Under the pieces are notes generated by a model. It was not told where the DNA came from, did no database searches, and was given only the letters and a program-made list of their open reading frames with translations. The translations under genes and the position numbers were made by a program. This document shows positions 57,311-64,000 of a stretch of 64,000 nt of DNA, one piece after another. Origin of the DNA: Streptomyces albidoflavus. Lineage in GTDB: Bacteria > Actinomycetota > Actinomycetes > Streptomycetales > Streptomycetaceae. How positions within the stretch are numbered: position 1 is the first letter of the stretch; each line of letters starts with the position of its first letter. The stretch covers positions 62,001 through 126,000 of the forward strand of contig NZ_JOII01000001.1 in the NCBI RefSeq assembly GCF_000719955.1, read 5' to 3'.

Positions 57311-57491
57311 TCAGGGGCCTGGTCGATCCATCAATACAAGTCCCGTCACAACGACAACAAGACTCACCGAAGCCCCCCCCCCACCTGGCCGCCGTTCCCC
57401 AATCCTCCCACCCACGCTGCCCTTTACTGGAAACCAGGACGCCCAGCAACCCGAGGGCGAAGATCACACACCCTGCGCCCTGCACGCTCAT
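57311..57491 (-). pseudogene. Small two-helix membrane protein, frameshifted at a G10 tract
   Basis: An ATG at 57491 has an excellent GGAGGAGG ribosome site. It encodes MSVQGAGCVIFALGLLGVLV, then RGWEDWGTAARWGG, reaching a run of ten G (57373-57382). Read as is, the frame continues into a Cys/Arg-rich stretch with no membrane character. If the run had nine G (or twelve), the frame becomes ASVSLVVVVTGLVLMDRPGP and stops at 57311: a second membrane helix, total 59 residues, the same plan as the three genes upstream. So this is a frameshifted, phase-variable or mis-sequenced gene. Function unknown. Confidence 0.5.
57373..57382. repeat. Homopolymer C10/G10 tract
   Basis: Ten consecutive C on the plus strand inside the small membrane gene above; the length sets whether the second membrane helix is in frame. 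Such runs are known slippage sites and also common sequencing errors. Confidence 0.85.
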
Positions 57492-57554
57492 CACCCTCCT
57501 CCCCGCACCCAGGACCACCACGACCGGGCCGACACGACACCCGGAACGCATGAA

Positions 57555-57752
57555 TTACCACAGGGACGCAATGCAAATGAGCAGAGAGAGCGAGCCCACC
57601 AGCGCCCATCCGACAGCAATAGAAGTGATGAACCTGTCAGACATACCCGAGCTGCGCAAGATTGCTCTCGCCCCGGCCTCCTGAGCAGGCCGTTCCCGCA
57701 GAACGTACACCCCTATAGGGAGGAAGAGGGAAGTAAACGCAAAGAAGGACAT
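57555..57752 (-). CDS. Small two-helix membrane protein (65 aa)
   Basis: Starts at ATG 57752 after CGGAG at good spacing. Two membrane helices: MSFFAFTSLFLPIGVYVL and ITSIAVGWALVGSLSLLICI, joined by a hydrophilic loop RERPAQEAGARAILRSSGMSD. Codons are less GC-rich than the window average, suggesting a recent or foreign origin. Unknown function; fourth of five tandem genes. Confidence 0.65.
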   Translation of the reverse strand: MSFFAFTSLFLPIGVYVLRERPAQEAGARAILRSSGMSDRFITSIAVGWALVGSLSLLICIASLW

Positions 57753-57769
57753 GAAAATACTCCGACATG

Positions 57770-58018
57770 TTAGCGCGGGAAATACAGACTTACCGTAATC
57801 ATGAGAATGCCCAACGCGGCCAGACCGACCAGCAGCACACCGATCACTTGAGACGCGACCGAAACAAAAGCCTCCCTCGCGTGCCGCCATTCACTGAACG
57901 GCGAACCCTCCCCTGTCAGGAACTTTCGAATCCCGAAGAGATCGAAGGCCAAGGAAATACCGGCCCCCAACAGGGTGAAACAGATGAGGTAAGGCACGGC
58001 GACATCCACGGTGTTCAT
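57770..58018 (-). CDS. Small membrane protein (82 aa)
   Basis: ATG 58018. Two helices: VAVPYLICFTLLGAGISLAFDLFGI and ASQVIGVLLVGLAALGILMITVSLYF, with the loop RKFLTGEGSPFSEWRHAREAFVS between. It begins four bases after the stop of the upstream gene and is third in the tandem. No family recognised. It could be a small subunit or immunity-like protein, but nothing proves it. Confidence 0.72.
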   Translation of the reverse strand: MNTVDVAVPYLICFTLLGAGISLAFDLFGIRKFLTGEGSPFSEWRHAREAFVSVASQVIGVLLVGLAALGILMITVSLYFPR

Positions 58019-58022
58019 CGCC

Positions 58023-58283
58023 TCAACCAGCCCGCCCCGTCGGCGGACGGCGAGGAGGGCCCCGGCCCGCGCAGGCCCGCAGGAAGCACACCCCGGACGC
58101 GGTCAGTGGTAGTACACAGAAGAGAGCGCGCGTCGTGCCGGCGACGAAGCCTTCGTCCACTGGTGCCTCCTGCCGCTGGCCAAGGAGGCCGAGACGGGTC
58201 GCGACGGAAGTGACCGCGTAGGCGGACACGCCGAGCAGCAGGAGTCCGAGGAAGCCCCAACTGGCCCTTGCCGCAGGCGGCAT
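58023..58283 (-). CDS. Small membrane protein (86 aa)
   Basis: ATG 58283 follows GGAGAG about ten bases upstream. Hydrophobic segments GFLGLLLLGVSAYAVTSVATRLGLLG and ALFCVLPLTASGVCFLRACAG, and a Pro/Arg-rich tail. An alternative frame from the ATG at 58329 (overlapping the upstream stop) gives an Arg-rich sequence without helices and is rejected. Second of five tandem genes. Confidence 0.65.
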   Translation of the reverse strand: MPPAARASWGFLGLLLLGVSAYAVTSVATRLGLLGQRQEAPVDEGFVAGTTRALFCVLPLTASGVCFLRACAGRGPPRRPPTGRAG

Positions 58284-58325
58284 GCCGTTCGCTCTCTCCG
58301 TCCGGGCCGGACAGGGCCCAAGCCG

Positions 58326-58529
58326 TCATCCCAGGCTCTCCACGAGCATCGTGGTGGCAGCGGCTGCCACACACAGCCCGGCCACACGTACGACGAAGGG
58401 CGAGAACCCTCTGCCCGCTCCGTACGGCGAGTGGTCCATGGCCCAGGCGTAGACCCGGTGCGCGGAATCCCCGAGATTGAGCAGAAGGCCGACACCAGCG
58501 GCCAGATGGATCACGCAGAGAATGACCAA
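58326..58529 (-). CDS. Small membrane protein (67 aa)
   Basis: TTG start at 58529 with AGAGG six bases upstream. Two helices: VILCVIHLAAGVGLLLNLG and FVVRVAGLCVAAAATTMLVESL, with a loop containing HRVYAWAMDHSPYGAGRG. Together with the next four genes it forms a minus-strand run of tiny membrane proteins. It is the first gene of that run; the PH-domain gene ends 66 bases upstream of it. Confidence 0.65.
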   Translation of the reverse strand: MVILCVIHLAAGVGLLLNLGDSAHRVYAWAMDHSPYGAGRGFSPFVVRVAGLCVAAAATTMLVESLG

Positions 58530-58595
58530 GACGGACCTCTGCTCGCTTTCCTGGCAGGTCTGCCGGACGGGCAGCTTCGTTAAGGCGGCGCATGT

Positions 58596-59063
58596 TCAGG
58601 CGGTGGTCTCCTCGTGGCGGCGTGCGATGGCGCGGAGGATCGCGCGTTTGGCCTCGCGTCCGCGTGACGGGGTGCGCCAGAAGCGGGGGAAGTCGGCCCC
58701 GTCCAGGGCGAGGGAACGGTGGAGGTCGCCGGTGGTGGTGTGGATCGCCATGAATCCGTGGCGGAATTCGACGCGTTCGATCTCTTCGAGGGGTATCGCG
58801 GTCTCGCGGAGGTTCCGCACGGTGAGGGTGCGGGAGTCGAGGGTGAGGCGGGCGCGGGACATGGCGGCGCAGACGGCGGCGTAGGCGGCCAGGAGCAGGG
58901 TGCCGGTGATCTCCTGCCAGGGGGCGAAGGACGGTCCCAGGTCCTCCCCTCTGACGAGGAGGAAGGCCAGAGCGAAGGAGGCGGCCGTCAGGGTGGTGGC
59001 GAGGGTCGCCAGGAGGAGGCGGGTTGCCGGGCGGCGGCGCCACTCCCGTATCGGAGGCGTCAT
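58596..59063 (-). CDS. PH-domain-like membrane protein
   Basis: A 155-residue protein with two membrane helices (RLLLATLATTLTAASFALAFLLV and ITGTLLLAAYAAVCAAM) and a bacterial PH-like beta domain (RLTLDSRTLTVRNLRETAIPLEEIERVEFRHGFMAIHTTTGDL). The basic C-terminus (GREAKRAILRAIARRHEE) is helical. ATG 59063 overlaps the HATPase stop by four bases, so the two are coupled. Function unknown; bPH proteins often assist membrane-stress responses. Confidence 0.88.
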   Translation of the reverse strand: MTPPIREWRRRPATRLLLATLATTLTAASFALAFLLVRGEDLGPSFAPWQEITGTLLLAAYAAVCAAMSRARLTLDSRTLTVRNLRETAIPLEEIERVEFRHGFMAIHTTTGDLHRSLALDGADFPRFWRTPSRGREAKRAILRAIARRHEETTA

Positions 59064-59452
59064 GGTGCGACCGTCGCCAGCGCCCACACCGTCTTCCCGT
59101 ACCGCCCCCGGTCGCGGACGCCCCAGGCCTCCGAGACGGCTGTGACCAGGGTGCGGGCGTGGCCGGGGAGGACGGCCTCGTCGGGGATGCCGTCGGAGAC
59201 CTCGACGAGGCAGGAGCCGTGGGCGAGGACGGTGACGGCGACCTCGAAGTCGGGTTCGTCGCGGGGGCCGTGGAGGACGGTGTCGGCGGCGAGTTCGGAG
59301 ACCAGCAGGACGGTCTCCTCGCGTATCGCGCTCCGTGGTGGGTGTCCCCAGCTGGCCAGATGGCCCCCGGTCCGGTGCCTGGCCTCACCCACCGAAGCGG
59401 GGTGCCGGGGCAGCCGGAACGCCTTGCGTCTCAGCACAACCGACTCCGTCAT
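59060..59452 (-). CDS. HATPase_c-fold protein, degenerate (anti-sigma/RsbW-like)
   Basis: A 130-residue GHKL ATPase-fold protein of the streptomycete RsbW-like group. FRLPRHPASVGEARH, REETVLLVSELAADTVLHG (N box), CLVEVSDGIPDE (G1 box) and GRYGKTVWALATVA (G2 box). The Mg-binding Asn of the N box is Asp here (ELAAD instead of ELxxN), and the G2 box is unusual, so ATP binding or kinase activity is questionable. Start ATG 59452 after GTGGGG is a guess; longer forms exist upstream. Coupled to the PH-domain gene. Confidence 0.8.
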   Translation of the reverse strand: MTESVVLRRKAFRLPRHPASVGEARHRTGGHLASWGHPPRSAIREETVLLVSELAADTVLHGPRDEPDFEVAVTVLAHGSCLVEVSDGIPDEAVLPGHARTLVTAVSEAWGVRDRGRYGKTVWALATVAP

Positions 59453-59621
59453 CCCCACAGTGCACACACTTCTCTCACATGACGCAATGTCAGGTGCGAA
59501 AGAGGAACGCCGCGGGCCGCCCACGGATCACTCCGGAGCGGCCCGGCGGGTGGTGGCCCGCTGTTTCGGCGGGCGGTGGGCGGAAAAAGGCGCTCACCGC
59601 CCGCCGAGGGGGTCGGAAGGG

Positions 59622-61037
59622 TCAGCTCCGCTTGGCGGCGAGCTGGACGATCGTGATGTCGGAGGGGGCGCCGACGCGTACCGGCGGGCCCCAGGCGCCC
59701 GCGCCCCGGGAGACGTAGAGCTGGGTGTCGCCGTAGCGCTCCAGGCCCTCGACGGTCGGGTTGGCGAGGCCGGCGATGAGGTTGCCGGGCCAGAGCTGGC
59801 CGCCGTGGGTGTGGCCGGAGAGCTGGAGGTCGACGCCGTGCTCGACCGCCTCGTCGATGACGATCGGCTGGTGGGCGAGGAGGACGCTGGCCCGGCCGCG
59901 GTCCCGGTCGCCGAGGGCGCGGACGAAGTCGGGGCCCTGGCCGTAGCTCTCGCCCGCCACGTCGTTGACCCCGGCGAGGTCGAAGCCGGCCTTCTCCACC
60001 CGGGCGTTCTCCAGCGGGCGCAGCCCCAGCTCGCGGACGTGGTCGACCCACTCGGCGGCGCCGGAGAAGTACTCGTGGTTGCCGGTGACGAAGTAGCTGC
60101 CGTCACGGGCCCGCAGCTGGGCGAGGGGCTCGGCGGCGTGGCCCAGCTCCGCCACGCTGCCGTCGACCAGGTCGCCGACGACGGCGACGAGGTCGGGCTG
60201 GGCGGAGTTGATCGTGTCGACGATGCGCTGGGTGTGTCCCCGGCCGAGTATCGGCCCGAGGTGGACGTCGCTGACGACGGCGATGCGGTAGCCGTGGGCG
60301 GCGCGCGGCAGCTTGGCCAGCGGCACGGTGACGTGCTTGAGCCTGGGCCCGCGCAGCACGCCGTACGTTCCGGCGCCGACGGTGCCGAGGGCGACGGCGG
60401 CGGCCGTCCCGCCGACGATCCGGGAGACGAAGAGGCGGCGGGAGGGGGTCGGGCGGGGCTTCGGGTCCGGGTCGCCGGGCGGCAGGATGCCGGCGGGCGG
60501 GGCCGGGGGCGCCGGGGCGGACGGGGCGGTCGCGGTGGCCGGCTCGGCGACGGCACAGCCGCCGGTGGCGGTGCCGGTCGGGCTGCCGGTACCGGCGGGC
60601 TCGTCGGCCGGGGAGGTACGGGTGCCCGTGGTGTCCGCCGGAGCCGAGGGCTCGGCGGACTCAGCGGGCCCGGCGGGCTCCGCAGGCTCCGCCCCGCCGG
60701 CCTCGCGCCCGCGCTCCCCCGGTGCCCGCATGCGCAGCAGCAGCGGGCGGACCAGTTCGCCGGCGAGGAGGGCGAGGAGCAGGTAGAGGAAGACGGCGCC
60801 CCAGAGGTAGCCGGGCCAGGCCACGATCTGCTTGACCACGAACGGCAGGCCGGAGCGGCCGGTGGCGAAGGCGCCGACGAAGAGCACCGGGCCGAGGACG
60901 ACGAGCACCGTGGCGACGCGGCGCACGAGGGAGCCGGGCCGGGTGGTGTCCCGGACCAGGCGGCGCCAGACGTACCAGTGCAGGGCCACCAGCGAGGCCA
61001 GGACGGCGCAGGCGACGACGATGAAGAGGGGGTTCAT
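59622..61037 (-). CDS. Membrane-anchored metallophosphoesterase (YkuE-like)
   Basis: A 471-residue protein: four N-terminal membrane helices (about 1-105), a long Ala/Pro/Thr/Glu linker (about 105-205), a second twin-arginine-like segment with a helix (SRRLFVSRIVGGTAAAVALG), then a calcineurin-type phosphoesterase. Metal motifs are VSDVHLGPILG, GDLVDG, TGNHEYFSG and SGHTHGGQLWPG. It probably acts outside or at the membrane on phospho-lipids or wall precursors. Next to the SCO4848-type gene, with the D-Ala-D-Ala carboxypeptidase beyond. Confidence 0.92.
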   Translation of the reverse strand: MNPLFIVVACAVLASLVALHWYVWRRLVRDTTRPGSLVRRVATVLVVLGPVLFVGAFATGRSGLPFVVKQIVAWPGYLWGAVFLYLLLALLAGELVRPLLLRMRAPGERGREAGGAEPAEPAGPAESAEPSAPADTTGTRTSPADEPAGTGSPTGTATGGCAVAEPATATAPSAPAPPAPPAGILPPGDPDPKPRPTPSRRLFVSRIVGGTAAAVALGTVGAGTYGVLRGPRLKHVTVPLAKLPRAAHGYRIAVVSDVHLGPILGRGHTQRIVDTINSAQPDLVAVVGDLVDGSVAELGHAAEPLAQLRARDGSYFVTGNHEYFSGAAEWVDHVRELGLRPLENARVEKAGFDLAGVNDVAGESYGQGPDFVRALGDRDRGRASVLLAHQPIVIDEAVEHGVDLQLSGHTHGGQLWPGNLIAGLANPTVEGLERYGDTQLYVSRGAGAWGPPVRVGAPSDITIVQLAAKRS

Positions 61038-61058
61038 GGCGCTCGTTCGGTCCTCGGG

Positions 61059-61346
61059 TCAGGGGGTGGGGCCGGGCGGGGCGGGGCTGGTGGCGGGGGT
61101 GGGGTTCTTCTCACGGCGCAGGGCGCGCAGACCGCGCAACCCGACGGCCCCCACGGCCGTCCCCAGAAGGAAGGACGTCACGGCGAGCAGCAGGTGGACC
61201 CAGAAGTAGGCGGTGGGGTCCCCGGCGGCGTCGAAGGCGAGCCCGCTCGCGTCGTTCCAGAGATTCTTGACGAAGGTGACCCAGATGAACCAGCTCCACA
61301 CCCCGAAGGCGAGCAGGAACCAGGAGACCGGGCGGCTGAGCTTCAT
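61059..61346 (-). CDS. SCO4848-family membrane protein
   Basis: A 95-residue protein with two membrane helices: MKLSRPVSWFLLAFGVWSWF and PTAYFWVHLLLAVTSFLLGTAVGAVGLRGLRAL. This matches the streptomycete family I recall as SCO4848, of unknown function, which in that species also neighbours a D-Ala-D-Ala carboxypeptidase. The tail is Pro/Thr-rich. Twenty-one bases before the metallophosphoesterase gene. Confidence 0.9.
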   Translation of the reverse strand: MKLSRPVSWFLLAFGVWSWFIWVTFVKNLWNDASGLAFDAAGDPTAYFWVHLLLAVTSFLLGTAVGAVGLRGLRALRREKNPTPATSPAPPGPTP

Positions 61347-61446
61347 ACGCCCAGTATCGCGGCCCGGCTCCGCCTCCCCGCGCCGGGGTCGGGAGCCGGT
61401 GGCCGCCGTTCCGCTTGGTGCGGCGGGCAGCCGGCCTACCGGGGCG

Positions 61447-61475
61447 CAGACAGCATCAGCCCGTACCTGTACGTT
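61447..61475 (+). promoter_or_regulatory. Promoter of D-Ala-D-Ala carboxypeptidase, leaderless
   Basis: -35 CAGACA (61447-61452), 17 bases, -10 TACGTT (61470-61475), then seven bases to GTG 61483. Confidence 0.6.
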
Positions 61476-61482
61476 CTCGATC

Positions 61483-62733
61483 GTGCCTGCCTTGCGAAAG
61501 ACCACCGTGCTGGTCGCCTCCACCGCCTTGCTGACGCTTTCCGCCGCGTTCCCGGCAGTTGCCGCCGAGAAGCCGGACGACGACAAGGCGAAGCCGCCGG
61601 GGAAGATGTCGGAGATCGGCGGCGCGCGGCTGGGCCAGGCCGGTACGCAGGTGAACGCCGGGCCGGGGGTGCCGAAGCTCCCGAAGAAGCTCACCGGGCG
61701 GTCCTGGATCGTCGCGGACGCGGAGAACGGGGACGTCCTCGCCGCGCACAACGCGCACTGGAAGCTGCCGCCCGCCTCCACGATGAAGATGCTCTTCGCC
61801 GACACCGTGCTGCCCAAGCTCCCCAAGGACGAGAAGCACCTGGTCACCGACGAGGAGCTGGCCGGTGTGGGCGCGGGCTCCAGCCTGGTCGGGGTCAAGG
61901 AGGACCAGACGTACACCGTCCACGACCTGTGGCTCGGCGTCTTCCTCTCCTCCGGCAACGACGCCGTGCACGTGCTGTCCGCGATGAACGGCGGCATCGA
62001 CAGGACGGTCGCCGACATGAACGCCCGCGCCGAGGAGCTCCAGGCGCTCGACACCCATGTGGTCAGCCCGGACGGCTACGACGCCAAGGGCCAGCTCTCC
62101 AGCGCGTACGACCTGACGCTCATCGCCCGCTCCGGGATGCAGGACAAGGACTTCCGGGAGTACTGCGCGACGGTGAGCGCGGAGTTCCCGGGTGAGAAGA
62201 AGAAGGGCAAGAAGCGCGAGCACTTCGGCATCCAGAACACCAACCGCCTGCTCACCGGCGCGTACGGCATGGAGCGGTACGAGGGCATCGCGGGGGTGAA
62301 GAACGGCAACACCACCAACGCGGGGGCCACCTTCACCGGGGTCGCCGAGCGGGGCGGCCGGGTGCTGCTGGTCACCGTTATGAACCCGGACGGCAAGGAG
62401 AGCAACGCCGTCTACCAGGAGACGGCCCGCCTCTTCGACTGGGGTTTCCAGGCCGCGGAGAAGGCCGAGCCGGTCGGCACCCTGGTCCCGCCGCTCAGCG
62501 CGGTACCGGCCACCGGTGACGCCTCGGGCGCGCCGGACGAGGGCGCGGCGGGCGGGGCCCCGGCTCCGGCGGGCGGCGGCAAGGCACAGGCGGCCGCCGC
62601 CGGCGGCTCGGACGGGGTCGGCACGGCACTGGCGGTGGCGGGCGCCTCGCTGGTGATGCTCGGCGCCGGGGTGTACGTGGTCAACCGGCGCCGCCCGCTG
62701 CCCGGGCAGGGGACGCGCGGCCGGCGCCGCTGA
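61483..62733 (+). CDS. D-alanyl-D-alanine carboxypeptidase (class C-like PBP)
   Basis: A 416-residue penicillin-binding protein that trims the terminal D-Ala from peptidoglycan stems. Signal peptide ends AVAA near 27. Catalytic motifs of the S11 family: STMK (PPASTMKMLFADT, near 100), SGN (LSSGNDAVHVL, near 149) and KNGNT (GVKNGNTTNAGATFTG), where KTG is replaced by KNG. The C-terminus has a Gly/Ala-rich linker, a membrane helix (ALAVAGASLVMLGAGVYVV) and basic tail, anchoring it outside. The GTG start agrees with the leaderless promoter. Confidence 0.93.
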   Translation: MPALRKTTVLVASTALLTLSAAFPAVAAEKPDDDKAKPPGKMSEIGGARLGQAGTQVNAGPGVPKLPKKLTGRSWIVADAENGDVLAAHNAHWKLPPASTMKMLFADTVLPKLPKDEKHLVTDEELAGVGAGSSLVGVKEDQTYTVHDLWLGVFLSSGNDAVHVLSAMNGGIDRTVADMNARAEELQALDTHVVSPDGYDAKGQLSSAYDLTLIARSGMQDKDFREYCATVSAEFPGEKKKGKKREHFGIQNTNRLLTGAYGMERYEGIAGVKNGNTTNAGATFTGVAERGGRVLLVTVMNPDGKESNAVYQETARLFDWGFQAAEKAEPVGTLVPPLSAVPATGDASGAPDEGAAGGAPAPAGGGKAQAAAAGGSDGVGTALAVAGASLVMLGAGVYVVNRRRPLPGQGTRGRRR

Positions 62734-62742
62734 GGAGCCGGG

Positions 62743-63711
62743 CTACCGCTGGAAGGGCTCGCGCCGGGGAGTCTCCCCGGCCGGGCGGGCCCGGGTGGCG
62801 CCGCCCTGCTCCTCCGTAGCGCCGTCGGTGCCGTCGTCCGCGTCCGCCTCCCGGGGCCCGCCCTCCTCCAGCGGGGTCGCCGTCCAGGCCGCGCAGACGA
62901 GGACGAGCTTGGCGGTGAAGTTGATCCACAGGAGCAGGGCGATGGGGACGCCGAAGGCGCCGTACATGCTCTTGGCGGCGACCCCGCTGATGTAGCCGCC
63001 GAGCAGCAGCTTGAGGAGTTCGAAGCCGACCGCGCCGATCAGGGCCGCGCCCAGCAGGGCCCGGCGCCGGGGGTGGACGGCGGGGAGCAGCGTGAGGACG
63101 TAGAGCAGGACGAGGAAGCCGGCGAGGACGGCGAGGGCGAAGGCGGCGGCCCTGAGCAGGACGGTGCCGACGCCGGTCTCGGCGAGGCCGATCTGCCGGG
63201 CGATCCAGCCGAGCGCGCTGCCGCCGGCCGTGGAGGCGACCAGCGAGACGATCCCGGCGGCGCCGAGGCCGAGCAGCACGATCACGTCCTTGGCCTTGCG
63301 CGCGACCGGGTTGCCCTCCAGGGCGGGGAGTTCCCAGACGGCGCGCAGGCAGTCGCGGATCGAGCCGACCCAGCCGACGCCGGTGAAGAGGAGCAGGGCG
63401 CCGGCGATGAGGGAGACGGTGCCGGCGTTGTCGACCAGGGAGGCGATGTCGAGCTGGTCGGAGATGCCGGGGACCTGCTCGGCCAGCTGGTCCTGGAGTT
63501 CGCGCTGCCGCGCCCTGGAGAGGGTGGAGGCGGCGACGGCGGCGACCAGGGTGAGCAGCGGGAAGAGCGCGAGGAAGCTGATGTACGTCATCGCGGCGGC
63601 CAGCTGCGACCACCTCGTGCGGTCCAGCGTCTCGTAGGTGCGCCACAGGTGGGTGTGCATGAGCCGGGTCATCCACGGCCCGACCACCGGGAGCTTCGTC
63701 AGCCAGTCCAC
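62743..63711 (-). CDS. YihY/BrkB family membrane protein
   Basis: A 322-residue protein with six membrane helices. Family parts: YETLDRTRWSQLAAAMTYISFLALFPLLTLVAAVAA, GALLLFTGVGWVGSIRDCLRAVWELP, and YGAFGVPIALLLWINFTAKLVLVCAAW. The acidic C-terminus (about 285-322) is disordered. YihY proteins lack a proven function, though older annotation as ribonuclease BN is wrong. Start GTG 63711. It converges with the carboxypeptidase gene, nine bases between stops. Confidence 0.92.
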   Translation of the reverse strand: MDWLTKLPVVGPWMTRLMHTHLWRTYETLDRTRWSQLAAAMTYISFLALFPLLTLVAAVAASTLSRARQRELQDQLAEQVPGISDQLDIASLVDNAGTVSLIAGALLLFTGVGWVGSIRDCLRAVWELPALEGNPVARKAKDVIVLLGLGAAGIVSLVASTAGGSALGWIARQIGLAETGVGTVLLRAAAFALAVLAGFLVLLYVLTLLPAVHPRRRALLGAALIGAVGFELLKLLLGGYISGVAAKSMYGAFGVPIALLLWINFTAKLVLVCAAWTATPLEEGGPREADADDGTDGATEEQGGATRARPAGETPRREPFQR

Positions 63712-63830
63712 ACGTTCCGCCTACCCGCTGGGGACGCGGCCATGACCGGCCGCACACCCCCACAATTACGGCATGAGCGGAGACAATTCAATGAATGGAC
63801 CATCCCAGTGAAACTCGGGATGTTCCGGCA

Positions 63831-63858
63831 TGAACAGCACTGATCCGGGCGATACGGT
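63831..63858 (+). promoter_or_regulatory. Promoter of DprE1-like gene, leaderless
   Basis: -35 TGAACA (63831-63836), 16 bases, -10 TACGGT (63853-63858), seven bases, ATG 63866. Confidence 0.55.
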
Positions 63859-63865
63859 CGCGGGC

Positions 63866-64000
63866 ATGGCTGTCGACACCACCGTTCCGCTCACCGGCCG
63901 GGGCCGCGGCGCCCCCACCGCCGCGCGCCTGCTGCGACCGCGCAGCTACGAGGAGGCGGCCGAGGCCGTCCGCGACTGCGGGCATCGCGGCGCCATCGCC
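63866..64000 (+). CDS. DprE1-like FAD-binding oxidoreductase, 3' end outside window
   Basis: Only 45 N-terminal residues are present: VPLTGRGRGAPTAARLLRP and SYEEAAEAVRDCGHRGAIA match the start of actinomycete decaprenylphosphoryl-ribose 2-oxidase-like (DprE1) FAD proteins. Such enzymes make decaprenylphosphoryl-arabinose precursors in mycobacteria; in streptomycetes the role is less clear. The start ATG fits a leaderless promoter. Identification rests on a short piece. Confidence 0.7.
   Translation, partial: MAVDTTVPLTGRGRGAPTAARLLRPRSYEEAAEAVRDCGHRGAIA

Noticed and set aside
57162..57773. 203-codon plus-strand frame across the small membrane genes
   Set aside because: Pro/Arg/His-rich without structure; the minus strand has membrane proteins with ribosome sites.
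58015..58329. Alternative gene from ATG 58329 overlapping the upstream small gene by four bases
   Set aside because: Gives an Arg/Pro-rich sequence with no membrane helix; the frame from ATG 58283 has two helices like its neighbours.
1..64000. CRISPR arrays, tRNA/rRNA genes, insertion sequences, phage attachment sites
   Set aside because: No regularly spaced repeats, cloverleaf-like genes, transposase motifs or terminal inverted repeats were seen by eye; a tRNAscan or IS search could still find something missed.

Overview
The window is very GC-rich, with almost every codon ending in G or C. It has frequent GTG/TTG starts, Tat-secreted proteins, large ATP-binding LuxR regulators, and sdhCDAB, BMP-type nucleoside ABC transporter, nonulosonic-acid and DprE1-like genes. 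This points to Streptomyces or a close relative. The gene order (deoA-cdd-nucleoside ABC transporter at the left, sdhCDAB and a D-Ala-D-Ala carboxypeptidase with an SCO4848-type membrane protein at the right) matches, from memory, the S. coelicolor SCO4840s-4890s core region read backwards. No tRNA, rRNA, CRISPR array, insertion sequence or phage gene was seen.

Layout. 1-7.3 kb: nucleoside salvage and uptake (deoA, cdd, two permeases, an ATPase, a BMP lipoprotein), all on the minus strand. 7.7-18.2 kb: exported proteins, a LAL/LuxR regulator, a secreted PET-hydrolase/cutinase-type esterase, DUF389, a formylglycine-generating-enzyme-like protein, small unknowns and an M20 amidohydrolase. 18.5-25.9 kb: a cell-wall nonulosonic (Kdn/sialic-type) glycopolymer locus. 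It holds a divergent pair of transcription units encoding a GT52-like transferase, a NeuB-like synthase, a NeuA-HAD fusion, a DUF6716 protein, a GT2 transferase and a polysialyltransferase-like protein. 25.9-28.8 kb: LysE/LeuE exporter, lipoprotein L,D-transpeptidase, imine-reductase-like dehydrogenase. 28.8-41.1 kb: a compact biosynthetic gene cluster, described below. 41.1-55.1 kb: ECF sigma with membrane partner, GT2, ArsR-type regulator, two Tat-exported enzymes (antigen-85-like esterase and DUF4185), GH20 hexosaminidase, a degenerate OHCU-decarboxylase-like protein and sdhCDAB. 55.2-57.1 kb: a TetR-linked membrane/DCC operon behind three operator-like palindromes. 57.3-58.5 kb: five tiny membrane-protein genes in tandem, one of them frameshifted at a ten-base homopolymer. 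58.6-64 kb: PH-domain protein, degenerate HATPase, metallophosphoesterase, SCO4848-type protein, D-Ala-D-Ala carboxypeptidase, YihY protein and the start of a DprE1-like oxidoreductase.

The best candidate for an undescribed system is the 28.8-41.1 kb cluster. Its core is a single-module NRPS with the unusual order A-T-E-R (adenylation, carrier, epimerisation, reductive release). The binding-pocket code I read by hand is D-L-T-K-L-G-H-V-G-K, which fits aspartate/asparagine. It is surrounded by a 2-oxoglutarate oxygenase, an SDR, two ATP-grasp ligases, an Asp/Asn beta-hydroxylase-type oxygenase, a FemAB/GNAT-like transferase and an MFS exporter. I infer a small peptide carrying a reduced, D-configured and probably hydroxylated Asp/Asn residue, assembled by ATP-grasp ligation instead of condensation domains. 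There is no TE, no C domain and no pathway-specific regulator.

The second candidate is the tandem of small membrane proteins with its G10 tract. A third, window-wide signal is a recurring promoter layout, TANNNT followed by 6 or 7 bases and then the start codon, at eight genes (plus one possible CTG start). This implies leaderless transcripts and helps fix their starts.
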